Of a stretch of DNA of 38,383 nucleotides, positions 15,291 through 25,612 are shown piece by piece. Position 1 is the stretch's first letter, and every line of letters starts with the position of its first letter. Source of the stretch: an uncultured Bacilli bacterium (GTDB lineage: Bacteria > Bacillota_I > Bacilli_A > RF39 > UBA660). The notes beneath the pieces were generated by a model. The model worked only from the letters and a program-made list of their open reading frames with translations, did no database searches and had not been told where the DNA came from. A program made the translations under genes and the position numbers. The stretch spans positions 1 through 38,383 of the forward strand of contig CANQGB010000011.1 of NCBI GenBank assembly GCA_947600335.1, read 5' to 3'.

Positions 15291-16655
15291 TTATTTTCCT
15301 AAACAAAAGTTGGTAAATAGTTTATCAATTAATTCATCTTCGTATGTTTCACCAATTAAGGTTCCAAGTAAATCGAAGGCATTTCGTAAGTAAATTTCTA
15401 GCATGTCAACAGGAATTGCTTTTTCTAATTCTGCAAGAAGGGTATTGATATTTTGAAGAGATTTTTGAATAATATCAATTTGGCGAGCATTAGAAAGATA
15501 GGTTAAATCTTTTTGGGAGATTTTATCTAAGTTATACATGTCGATGATTTTTTGTTTTAAAGCATCAAGACCATTTAGTTCTTTGGTGTTGCCTTTTACC
15601 ATGTTTAAATTAGTTAAAGTAGGGTCAAGAACTAACTTTGATTCTAAATCAGTTTTGTTTAAGAAAATGATATGAGGTTTATTTTGAATTAAATTGATTA
15701 GTTTTTGGTCTTCAGCCGTTAATGGTTCGTTATTATTTAAGACCAATATTACTAAATCAGCCGAGTCAATGATTTTTTTACTTTTATCAACGCCGATTTT
15801 TTCGACCATATCGGTAGTTTCTCTAATACCAGCTGTATCGATTAAATTTATTTCAATGCCATTTAGTTGCATTTTGGCTTCGATTAAATCGCGAGTCGTT
15901 CCAGATATATCTGTTACGATGGCTTTGTCTTCATTTAGTAAGGCATTTAAAAGACTACTTTTCCCAACATTAGGTCGCCCAATTAGAGCAATGTCTAGAC
16001 CCGATTTGATAATTTTACCGATTTCGGAGTTTTGATAAATTTTTTCGAGTTGTTTTTGAATTTCTATAACAGGCTGTTTTAAGTTAGCTTGAGTTATTTC
16101 CGGAGCATCTTCGTATTCAGGGTAATCGATATTTACTTCGATGTTAGCAATGATATCTAGAATTTGGTCACGAAGGTCTTGAATTATTTTGGTACTACGA
16201 CCACTTAGTCCATTTAAGGCTAGTTTACGTTGTTGCGAACTTTTGGCTTCGATTAAATCACTGACAGATTCGGCTTCTAGAAGATTTATTCGGCCATTTA
16301 AAAAGGCTCTTTTAGTAAATTCACCGGGTTCGGCTAAGCGGGCACCTTGGGCGAGTAAAAGTTGAAGAATTTTGTTGGTCGTAGCAATTCCGCCATGACA
16401 ATTAATTTCAACTATATCTTCCGTAGTAAAAGTTTTAGGAGCGAGCATAACAGTTATTAAAACTTCATCAATGATTTCTTCATTTTCGACTATGTAACCG
16501 TAGTGGATGGTATGAGAGGAAACTTCGAAAAGATTTTTTCCTTGAAATAGGCTGTTAGCGATGGCTAAGGCTTCGGGTCCACTGACTCTTATTATAGAAA
16601 TAGCTCCAACTCCAGTAGCGGTCGAGATAGCGGCTATTGTATCTTGTTCATTCAT
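15291..16655 (-). CDS. mnmE: tRNA modification GTPase MnmE (TrmE)
   Basis: A 454-residue GTPase partner of MnmG. An N-terminal tetrahydrofolate-binding domain (to about 120) is followed by a helical domain holding an inserted G domain: P-loop GRPNVGKS (226-233), DTAG (273-276) and NKTD. The C-terminal FCLGK carries the conserved cysteine (450-454). The ATG follows AAAAAAGGAG. Transcription starts from an extended -10 promoter at 16679-16707, overlapped by a Noc-binding palindrome. First gene of the mnmE-mnmG-rsmG-noc operon. Confidence 0.97.
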   Translation of the reverse strand: MNEQDTIAAISTATGVGAISIIRVSGPEALAIANSLFQGKNLFEVSSHTIHYGYIVENEEIIDEVLITVMLAPKTFTTEDIVEINCHGGIATTNKILQLLLAQGARLAEPGEFTKRAFLNGRINLLEAESVSDLIEAKSSQQRKLALNGLSGRSTKIIQDLRDQILDIIANIEVNIDYPEYEDAPEITQANLKQPVIEIQKQLEKIYQNSEIGKIIKSGLDIALIGRPNVGKSSLLNALLNEDKAIVTDISGTTRDLIEAKMQLNGIEINLIDTAGIRETTDMVEKIGVDKSKKIIDSADLVILVLNNNEPLTAEDQKLINLIQNKPHIIFLNKTDLESKLVLDPTLTNLNMVKGNTKELNGLDALKQKIIDMYNLDKISQKDLTYLSNARQIDIIQKSLQNINTLLAELEKAIPVDMLEIYLRNAFDLLGTLIGETYEDELIDKLFTNFCLGK

Positions 16656-16678
16656 AAAATCGGCTCCTTTTTTCGATT

Positions 16679-16707
16679 AGTATATCACAAAATTATTTCC
16701 CGGGAAA
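16679..16707 (-). promoter_or_regulatory. Promoter of mnmE-mnmG-rsmG-noc
   Basis: The minus strand has TGATATACT (TATACT at plus 16679-16684, with extended TG). The -35 position, 17 bases upstream, is the TTTCCC half of the Noc-binding palindrome (plus 16702-16707). A protein bound there would overlap RNA polymerase. Confidence 0.6.
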
Positions 16708-16708
16708 T
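16695..16708. promoter_or_regulatory. Noc-binding site (NBS), perfect consensus
   Basis: ATTTCCCGGGAAAT, identical to the 14-base B. subtilis Noc consensus as I recall it, within an 18-base perfect palindrome (16693-16710). CCCGGG is conspicuous in DNA this AT-rich. It lies over the -35 region of the operon that encodes the Noc homolog. Confidence 0.85.
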
Positions 16709-16736
16709 AAAAATAGACTTTCGAATTTTGAAGACA

Positions 16737-16761
16737 TTTTAAAACCTACTTAATCAGTAGG
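16737..16761 (-). terminator. Intrinsic terminator of the rnpA-yidC-jag unit
   Basis: Stem CCTACT / AGTAGG, followed on the minus strand by TTTTAAAA. The jag stop codon (16750-16752) is in the loop side of the hairpin. Confidence 0.75.
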
Positions 16762-17358
16762 CTTAATTATAATATGGCGATTAGGTTCTTCACCTTCGCT
16801 GATAGTTTTGACCCCTTTAAAGTTTGATAGTCTATTATGAATAATTCTTCTTTCATAAGAGTTCATGTTATCAAGCGACGTTTCAACTTTAGTAGCTCGT
16901 ACTTCTTTAGCAATCTTAATAGCTAAGCGTTCTAAATTGGCGATACGTTTTTCTTTATAATTTTCAACATCAAGGTTAACATTTAAATATTGTTGGTATT
17001 CATTAAAAATATTTTGTTTAAGAATCGTTTCTAAGGCTTTTAAAGTTTGACCATTTTTTCCAATTAGAATCGGATTATTTTGGGAAGACATATCAATATT
17101 GATTATTCCATCTTTGAATAAGGCTTTAGTTGTTAGATTGATATTGAAAGGAGAAATTATTTGTTTTAAAAATTCTTCTATATCACTAGTTAATTGTTCA
17201 TAAGTAACAGCCTTGATAGTATAAGTTTTACCTTTTAATAGAGAAGTTTTTTCTTCAACTATATTATAAATAAATTCTGTCCGACTGGCATTTAATTTTT
17301 CTTCGGCTTTTCTAATAGCTTCTTCGACGCTTTTAGCTTGTAATGTAACATTATTCAT
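16750..17358 (-). CDS. jag: Jag (KhpB/EloR-like) RNA-binding protein
   Basis: A 202-residue protein with the three expected parts: an N-terminal Jag domain (1 to about 50), a KH domain with the GKNG loop (ILIGKNGQTLKAL, near residue 100) and a C-terminal R3H domain (SYERRIIHNRL, near 168, and EEPNRHIIIKP). Homologs bind RNA and influence cell elongation and division. The gene follows yidC by 5 bases, its near-universal partner. The linker between the Jag and KH domains is very short compared with pneumococcal EloR. Confidence 0.94.
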   Translation of the reverse strand: MNNVTLQAKSVEEAIRKAEEKLNASRTEFIYNIVEEKTSLLKGKTYTIKAVTYEQLTSDIEEFLKQIISPFNINLTTKALFKDGIINIDMSSQNNPILIGKNGQTLKALETILKQNIFNEYQQYLNVNLDVENYKEKRIANLERLAIKIAKEVRATKVETSLDNMNSYERRIIHNRLSNFKGVKTISEGEEPNRHIIIKPTD

Positions 17359-17363
17359 TTATC

Positions 17364-18314
17364 TCACTTCTTTTCTTTTTTTTCTTTTAATTTCTTAAAT
17401 AGATAATTTTGAAAAACAATGAAGGCATTGGTTACTACCCAGTATAATGCTATCGCAGTAGGTAAACTAAAGGAAGCAATGGAAATAATAACAATCATAA
17501 ATTTTAAAGAGTATTGCATTTGTTTTTCAACTTCACTATTGGCATTACTTTGATTCATACTATTTTTAAAAGATAAATAAGTAGTAATAATTATTAAAGC
17601 AATTAAAGCAATGTAGATATATTCACCTTTACTTATACCGACCCAAGGAGTCATTCCTAAAGTCATACCTAATAATTTATCTTCAAAAATGGCCGGAACT
17701 CGATTTATTGCCTGTAAGAAAGCAAAGAATAATGGTAATTGAATAAAGGCCATGAGACAACCCGATACGGGATTAATATTATATTTTTTATATACTAACA
17801 TCGTTTCTTGACTTTTCATCATCATGGAATCGGTATCTGTTTTATTAGCATATTTTTTTTCAATTCTTTGAATTTCTGGAGCGGCTTTTTGCATATTTTC
17901 CGATTGGTCGATACTTTTTTTAGAAAATGGTAATAGAATTAAACGAATTCCTAAACCGATAAGCATAACGGATAGACCATAGTTTTTGATTAAGATACCT
18001 AATTTTAAAATCAAATAGGCCAAAGGTTTAACAAAAAGAGTTTCCCATAAACCAGAATATTCGATATCAGATGGCTTATATTCTTCACAGGTTGGTAATT
18101 CTTCTAAGGGAGTCTTTAATTGGTCATTATATTTTTCATAAAGTCCTAAAAGATTTTCTTCTTTGGGCTTACATAAGATATTATTTTGTAAATTTTGACC
18201 AGTTTCTTCATAGGTGATGATTTTTTTATCTTCTTTTAAATAATTAGAACTTCCACAGCCAGTCGTGAATAATAAGATCAGCAGACTGAGAATAACTATT
18301 TTTTTCTTTTTCAT
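17364..18314 (-). CDS. yidC: Membrane protein insertase YidC (lipoprotein type)
   Basis: A 316-residue insertase of the YidC/SpoIIIJ/Oxa1 family that places proteins into the membrane with or without SecYEG. An N-terminal signal with lipobox-like LFTTGC (Cys20) is followed by an extracytoplasmic stretch of about 75 residues with two more cysteines (48 and 76), then about five membrane helices. The conserved groove arginine is Arg124 (LGIRLILLP). A lysine-rich tail follows the last helix, suited to ribosome contact. The start overlaps the rnpA stop (ATGA). Confidence 0.95.
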   Translation of the reverse strand: MKKKKIVILSLLILLFTTGCGSSNYLKEDKKIITYEETGQNLQNNILCKPKEENLLGLYEKYNDQLKTPLEELPTCEEYKPSDIEYSGLWETLFVKPLAYLILKLGILIKNYGLSVMLIGLGIRLILLPFSKKSIDQSENMQKAAPEIQRIEKKYANKTDTDSMMMKSQETMLVYKKYNINPVSGCLMAFIQLPLFFAFLQAINRVPAIFEDKLLGMTLGMTPWVGISKGEYIYIALIALIIITTYLSFKNSMNQSNANSEVEKQMQYSLKFMIVIISIASFSLPTAIALYWVVTNAFIVFQNYLFKKLKEKKEKK

Positions 18315-18637
18315 TTTATCTCCTTTATTAATTGTACTAACGAATCATTCATTTCTTGATAATTTTTGGTAGTACAACTTTTTTTTATCATTATAATATA
18401 ATCTTTGGTTTTTGAAAAGAAATCTTTATTATTATCAATAATATTGCGAATTTGTCTTTTTAATTTATTTCTTACAACGGCATTACCAACCTTTTTACTA
18501 ATGGCTAACCCAAAACGTGAATAAGAATAAACTGCTTTCCTTATATATATAGTATATAAATCATTTTTGATAAATTTCGAATTTTGAATTATATCATTAA
18601 ATTCTTCTTTTTTTTTCACAACTTCGATTTTTTTCAT
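18311..18637 (-). CDS. rnpA: Ribonuclease P protein component
   Basis: A 108-residue basic protein that assists the RNase P RNA in trimming pre-tRNA 5' ends. The RNR motif GNAVVRNKLKRQIR is clear, as is RFGLAISKK. The ATG follows CAGGTGAG. It overlaps yidC by 4 bases. No convincing promoter lies in the short space after the rpmH terminator, so expression probably depends on read-through from rpmH. Confidence 0.96.
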   Translation of the reverse strand: MKKIEVVKKKEEFNDIIQNSKFIKNDLYTIYIRKAVYSYSRFGLAISKKVGNAVVRNKLKRQIRNIIDNNKDFFSKTKDYIIMIKKSCTTKNYQEMNDSLVQLIKEIK

Positions 18638-18672
18638 TCGCTCACCTGATTAATAAATAATTTAAAAATAGC

Positions 18673-18693
18673 AAAAAAACCACATTTGTGGTT
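18673..18693 (-). terminator. Terminator-like hairpin between rpmH and rnpA
   Basis: Stem AACCACA / TGTGGTT directly followed by seven T on the minus strand. It begins inside the rpmH stop codon and lies before rnpA, so it would reduce but not abolish rnpA-yidC-jag transcription. Confidence 0.75.
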
Positions 18694-18817
18694 ATTTATT
18701 GATTAAATTTTTACGACCTTTTTTTCTTCTTCTTTTTAAGATTTTAGTTTCTTTACGGGCAAAAAATCCATGTTTTTTAGCTCTTCTTCTTTTATTAGGT
18801 GTATATGTACTAAACAT
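18692..18817 (-). CDS. rpmH: 50S ribosomal protein L34
   Basis: A 41-residue, extremely basic protein beginning MFSTYTPNKRRRAKKHGFF and ending with the RRRKKGRK core. It is recognisably L34, but about three residues shorter than the usual 44 in the middle (the ARMATKNG region is compressed to ARKET). It is too short for a simple ORF length cut-off and was read directly from the sequence. AAAGGAGG precedes the ATG at 18817, and a strong promoter lies at 18846-18875. It is the first leftward gene from the origin, as in nearly all bacteria. Confidence 0.95.
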   Translation of the reverse strand: MFSTYTPNKRRRAKKHGFFARKETKILKRRRKKGRKNLINK

Positions 18818-18845
18818 AATAATTCCTCCTTTAATTAGCGTTCTT

Positions 18846-18875
18846 ATTATAATATTATTAGCTTTAAAAAGTCAA
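18846..18875 (-). promoter_or_regulatory. Promoter of rpmH
   Basis: On the minus strand TTGACT (plus 18870-18875) and TATAAT (plus 18846-18851) are 18 bases apart: a strong housekeeping promoter. Confidence 0.75.
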
Positions 18876-18899
18876 GGATTATTGGGAGGTTAAAATTAA

Positions 18900-19310
18900 A
18901 TAGGTAAGTCTTAGCATTTTGAATAATTAAAGTATGAACAATGAACAATTTTTCTTAATTTGGTGGCTAAAATCTTGCTTGAGATTTCACTAAAGTGGAT
19001 AAATATTATTTATTGTGAATTTAAAGTTTATAAGTTGTTGATAACTTTTTAACTATTTATGGGATATATTTTAATTTTTCACATTATAAACAATTTATTA
19101 AATTTTTTAAAAAGTTTATATGTGAATATTGTTTAAAGTTATTTTGTGAATAATGTTGATATTTTGATAAAATTCAGATAAAATAAGGCAAAAACATTGT
19201 GGATAAGATGTTGATATCCTGTGAATTAGTACTTTAGACTTTTATTTTTAAAATACTTGATATACAATGAAATTGGAAAGTGAGACACTTAGGGATGGGG
19301 TGAATGGATT
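18900..19310. other. oriC, part upstream of dnaA
   Basis: A 400-base non-coding AT-rich tract between divergent rpmH and dnaA. It holds one perfect DnaA box TGTGGATAA (19198-19206) and imperfect copies in the same orientation: AGTGGATAA (18994-19002), TGTTGATAA (19036-19044), TGTGAATAA (19145-19153), and weaker TGTGAAT forms at 19014, 19121 and 19220. Position and box cluster identify the replication origin. The rest of the tract is AT-rich without other clear elements. Confidence 0.85.
19258..19266 (+). promoter_or_regulatory. Extended -10 promoter of dnaA
   Basis: TGATATACA, a -10 with a TG extension, lies about 45 bases before dnaA. No clear -35 at standard spacing. Nearby DnaA boxes (19198, 19220) could give autoregulation, as in other bacteria. 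Confidence 0.5.
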
Positions 19311-20672
19311 ATGAAGGTAGATAGTATCTGGGGTAGTTTTTTAGATATTATAAAAGAAGAAATGAATCCTGCTTCTTATCATGCTTGGTTTGAAGGTTTA
19401 AAAGTTGTAAAAGCTGATAATGAAGTCATTACCATTCAAGTTCCCATGGAAATTCACAAAAAAATCTTAGGTGATAATTATTATTCATTAATTGAAGAAA
19501 CATTATTTAAATTAACTGGGGTAAATTATGAAATTAAGTTTGTTGTAGAAGAAGAAGTCGAAATGGCGGAAAGTATTGAAGAATTTAAGCCAGATGAAAA
19601 ATTTGTCCCGATTGAAAAAGAGGAATGGCAAAGTAATTTGAATCCTAATTTAAATTTTGATAACTTTATTGTGGGTAACTCAAATAAATTAGCCAAAGTA
19701 GCCTGTATGGCCGTCGCAGAACAACCAGGAAAGATTCATAATCCCTTATTTATTTATGGAAAAAGTGGTTTAGGTAAAACCCATTTGATGCACGCGATTG
19801 GAAATTTTATTGCTAATAATAGTAATAAAAAAGTGCTTTATACCACTAGCGATATGTTTATGAGTGATTATACGGGGATTGCTAGCTTGGAAAAAGGCCA
19901 AAGTTCGATAGATTATGCGAATAATTTTAAAAATAAGTACCGCAATGTGGATGTTTTAATTATCGATGATATTCAATATTTAGTCGGGGCTGAAAAAACT
20001 CAACAAGAATTTTTCCATACATTTAATTATTTGCACCAATCAAATAAGCAGATTATTATTAGTTCAGATAGTAGCCCCGATGATTTAAAACTTTTAGAAG
20101 AAAGACTTCGAAGTCGATTTATGTGGGGATTACCTGTGGATATCTATCCGCCTGACTTTGAATTACGATGTAAAATTATCAAGCAAAAAATTAAAGGAAC
20201 TAGCATAGAGAACAAGTTAGACCAAAATGTTATTGAATATATAGCTAATAGTTGTCAAAATGATGTAAGATTTTTGGAAGGGGCTTTAAATAGATTAATG
20301 GCTTATACAGCGATTATTGTTCCAGATAAAATTGATTTAGAGTTTTGCAACGAAGCTTTGAAAGATTTTGTTAATAAAAATATTTATTCAGATAATAACA
20401 TTCAAAATATTCAAATTGCGGTAGCTGATTATTATAAAATAACAGTTGAAGATTTAAAGGGGAAGAAAAGGAGTGCTAATATTGCTTATCCTCGCCAAAT
20501 TGCCATGTATTTATCAAGAATGTTAACAGATGAAACTTTTCCAAAAATTGGCATGGAATTTGGGGCTAGAGACCATTCAACCGTAATTCATGCTTGTGAT
20601 AAAATCGAAAATGATTTAAAAAGTAATAAAAAATTAGAGGATGATATAAAAAATATAAAAAATAAAATCTAA
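19311..20672 (+). CDS. dnaA: Chromosomal replication initiator protein DnaA
   Basis: A 453-residue AAA+ initiator. Domain I (1 to about 80) is followed by a very short domain II (about 83-108), the AAA+ domain with Walker A GKSGLGKT (150-157), Walker B VLIIDD and RLRSRF arginines, and domain IV with the DNA-binding signature GARDHSTVIHACDKI near the C-terminus. ATP-DnaA binds the boxes on both sides of this gene and opens the origin. The start follows a G-rich GGGATGGGGTG leader. All conserved catalytic elements are present. Confidence 0.98.
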   Translation: MKVDSIWGSFLDIIKEEMNPASYHAWFEGLKVVKADNEVITIQVPMEIHKKILGDNYYSLIEETLFKLTGVNYEIKFVVEEEVEMAESIEEFKPDEKFVPIEKEEWQSNLNPNLNFDNFIVGNSNKLAKVACMAVAEQPGKIHNPLFIYGKSGLGKTHLMHAIGNFIANNSNKKVLYTTSDMFMSDYTGIASLEKGQSSIDYANNFKNKYRNVDVLIIDDIQYLVGAEKTQQEFFHTFNYLHQSNKQIIISSDSSPDDLKLLEERLRSRFMWGLPVDIYPPDFELRCKIIKQKIKGTSIENKLDQNVIEYIANSCQNDVRFLEGALNRLMAYTAIIVPDKIDLEFCNEALKDFVNKNIYSDNNIQNIQIAVADYYKITVEDLKGKKRSANIAYPRQIAMYLSRMLTDETFPKIGMEFGARDHSTVIHACDKIENDLKSNKKLEDDIKNIKNKI

Positions 20673-20835
20673 GGTTGTTTATAACTTAGGCCTTATTGTG
20701 GATAAGATGAGAATAAAAAGTGGATAAAAATTATGTTTTTAGCTAGGTTTTAAAAGGAATTTAGAAGTTATGCACTTTATAAACAATGTTATTAATATAA
20801 TAATAAATTATAAATAAAAAAAGGAGCGGAAAAAA
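20673..20835. other. oriC, part between dnaA and dnaN
   Basis: A 163-base gap with a perfect DnaA box TGTGGATAA (20697-20705), AGTGGATAA (20719-20727) and a weak TGTTTATAA (20676-20684), followed by a strongly AT-rich stretch (about 20776-20820) that could be the unwinding element. A TATAAT at 20796-20801 may be a dnaN -10. The 15 bases ATTGTGGATAAGATG occur identically here (20695-20709) and upstream of dnaA (19196-19210). Such a bipartite origin is known in Bacillus. Confidence 0.7.
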
Positions 20836-21954
20836 ATGAAATTTACAATTGAAAAAAATGTTTTATTAGAAAATTTAAATAATGTTATTAAAGGAATATC
20901 AACTAAGACAGTTATTCCTATTCTTAGTGGAATTAAATTTGATTTAACAGAAGAGGGATTATCTTTAACAGCTAGTGATAGTGAGTTAACAATTAATTCT
21001 TTTATTGATAAAAATGAGATAAAGATGATTGAAAGTACAGGAACAATCGTTATTCAAAGTAAGTATATTTTAGAAATTATTCGAAAGATGCCTAGTGATG
21101 TTATTAACTTTGAAGTTATTGACAGTTTAAAAATTAGAATCTTTACGGAAAATAATCAATATAATTTAAATTGCTTAGATGCATCTGATTATCCTAATAT
21201 GAAATTGGAAGAACATAAGGACCCGATTATTTTAAAGGGTGATGTGTTGAAAAGTATTATCAATCAAACGGTTTTTGCGATTTCAACCCAAGAATTAAGA
21301 CCTCTTTTAACTGGAGTTAATATGAAAATAACAGGTGATGTTTTAGAATGTATTGCAACTGATTCTTATCGTTTAGCAAAAAAGACAATTAAAATAGATG
21401 TTCCAGTTAATACAGAGATGAATTTAGTTATTCCAGGTAAAAATTTTATTGAGTTAGAAAAAATTATTATGGATGATTCAGATGTGGAAATGCATATATT
21501 TAATAACAAAATATTGTTTAAGTATAAAAACATTAAATTTCAAACTAATTTATTATCTGGTACTTATCCAAATACTTCTAATTTAATACCAACAGAGTTT
21601 GGCATGAAAGTGAAAGTAAATAAGGCTGATTATATGGCCAGTGTTGATAGAGCAGCTTTACTTACGCAAGGTAAAGATAAAAATATTATCAAAATGAAAA
21701 TAGAAAATAATGAAATGATTATTAATTCTTATGCTTCAGAGATTGGTAAAGTTGAAGAAAAGTTATATATTGAAATGGATAGTAACAGTACTATTGATAT
21801 TTCTTTTAGTTCGAAATATATGTTAGAGGCTTTAAAAACCTTAAAAGATGATGAAATAAATATTTTACTAACTAACGATGTCAAACCTATAATTGTTAAA
21901 TCAATTAATGATGAATCGTTAATTCAATTAATTTTGCCAATAAAAACTTATTAA
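20836..21954 (+). CDS. dnaN: DNA polymerase III beta subunit (sliding clamp)
   Basis: A 372-residue clamp protein with three repeated clamp folds, full length. Typical segments include the N-terminal VIKGISTKTVIPILSGIK, TDSYRLAKK in the middle and the C-terminal LILPIKTY end, which forms part of the partner-binding pocket. It encircles DNA and tethers the replicase. The ATG follows AAAGGAGCGG. An intrinsic terminator follows. Confidence 0.98.
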   Translation: MKFTIEKNVLLENLNNVIKGISTKTVIPILSGIKFDLTEEGLSLTASDSELTINSFIDKNEIKMIESTGTIVIQSKYILEIIRKMPSDVINFEVIDSLKIRIFTENNQYNLNCLDASDYPNMKLEEHKDPIILKGDVLKSIINQTVFAISTQELRPLLTGVNMKITGDVLECIATDSYRLAKKTIKIDVPVNTEMNLVIPGKNFIELEKIIMDDSDVEMHIFNNKILFKYKNIKFQTNLLSGTYPNTSNLIPTEFGMKVKVNKADYMASVDRAALLTQGKDKNIIKMKIENNEMIINSYASEIGKVEEKLYIEMDSNSTIDISFSSKYMLEALKTLKDDEINILLTNDVKPIIVKSINDESLIQLILPIKTY

Positions 21955-21965
21955 TAAATTAAAAT

Positions 21966-22001
21966 ATCCCATTTTTTCGACAAAATGTGGATTTTTTTTT
22001 T
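21966..22001 (+). terminator. Intrinsic terminator of dnaN
   Basis: About a 10-bp stem (ATCCCATTTT / AAAATGTGGAT, with one bulged A) is followed by nine or more T. A GTG that would extend the next reading frame upstream (21987) lies inside this terminator. Confidence 0.75.
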
Positions 22002-22043
22002 GTTAGTGTAGAGAACAATTTATTAGGGAGGTTAGAAAGGAAA

Positions 22044-22502
22044 ATGGAAAATTATGAGGTAAATGATAGGACTTTAGCTTTATGTTCTTTGGATAGTAAG
22101 ACTAGAGTTTATGAAGAAGGTTCTACCTTTATTGTGAATAAGCCAGCTTATGAAATAATGGAAGATAGTTGTGAATATTTTGGCAGTTCAATCGAAGGGC
22201 GGAAAAAAGGTACTTTTAATTTGATTGGCGTTACTTATAAAGCTCCGATTATTGTTGAAGAAAGTAAAAATATTATATTTTTTCCTACTTGTTCACCACG
22301 ATTAAAAAATTGTTCTTGGTTGAGGTCTTCAAAAATTGATTCGTATTATTATGAGAGTAATAAGTTATTTGTGCGGTTTAAAAATGGGGAAAGAATTGTG
22401 GTAAATTCATCGTATGGAGTAATCGATAATCAAATTATTAGAGCAATCAAGTTAGAGGTGGCTTTAAAAAATCGAAAATCGGAAAAAAATATACAAATAT
22501 AG
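22044..22502 (+). CDS. comK: ComK-family competence transcription factor
   Basis: A 152-residue protein recognisably homologous to B. subtilis ComK. The N-terminal YEVN (residues 4-7), CEYFGSSIEGRKKGT (43-57, versus CRFFGSSYAGRKAGT), APIIVEESKNIIFFPT (67-81), a CSW segment near 90 and the DNQIIRA segment all align in order. ComK binds paired AT-boxes and turns on DNA-uptake genes. The C-terminal tail of about 35-40 residues of the 192-residue Bacillus protein is missing; as I recall, that part matters for multimerisation and activation there. I start at the ATG at 22044, which begins exactly where ComK homology begins; a GTG at 21987 lies in the dnaN terminator. It occupies the place of the S4-domain gene yaaA between dnaN and recF. 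Confidence 0.85.
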   Translation: MENYEVNDRTLALCSLDSKTRVYEEGSTFIVNKPAYEIMEDSCEYFGSSIEGRKKGTFNLIGVTYKAPIIVEESKNIIFFPTCSPRLKNCSWLRSSKIDSYYYESNKLFVRFKNGERIVVNSSYGVIDNQIIRAIKLEVALKNRKSEKNIQI

Positions 22503-22511
22503 CCTATTTTA

Positions 22512-22520
22512 TGATATAAT
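22512..22520 (+). promoter_or_regulatory. Extended -10 promoter of recF-gyrB-gyrA
   Basis: TGATATAAT, a perfect TATAAT with TG extension, 10 bases after the comK stop. The expected transcription start falls at the base of the hairpin at 22525-22554. Confidence 0.6.
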
Positions 22521-22524
22521 TTTA

Positions 22525-22560
22525 AATAGGTATAGGAGTACATAAATACCTATTATTTTT
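22525..22560 (+). terminator. Hairpin plus T run between comK and recF
   Basis: An 8-bp inverted repeat AATAGGTA / TACCTATT with a 14-base loop, then ATTTTT. It can end comK transcripts; for transcripts starting at the adjacent promoter it would be the first structure in the leader and could act as an attenuator. Which role applies is not shown by sequence. Confidence 0.5.
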
Positions 22561-22586
22561 AATTAAAAGCGAAAAAGAGGCTAAAT

Positions 22587-25600
<3,014 letters not shown>

Positions 25601-25612
25601 GAGGTTATGTTG

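Noticed and set aside
18895..19300. A small gene in the origin spacer
   Set aside because: No start with a ribosome binding site opens a useful frame on either strand; DnaA boxes account for the region.
21987..22043. GTG start giving a longer ComK-like protein
   Set aside because: The GTG lies inside the dnaN terminator stem and T run; ComK homology begins exactly at the ATG at 22044.
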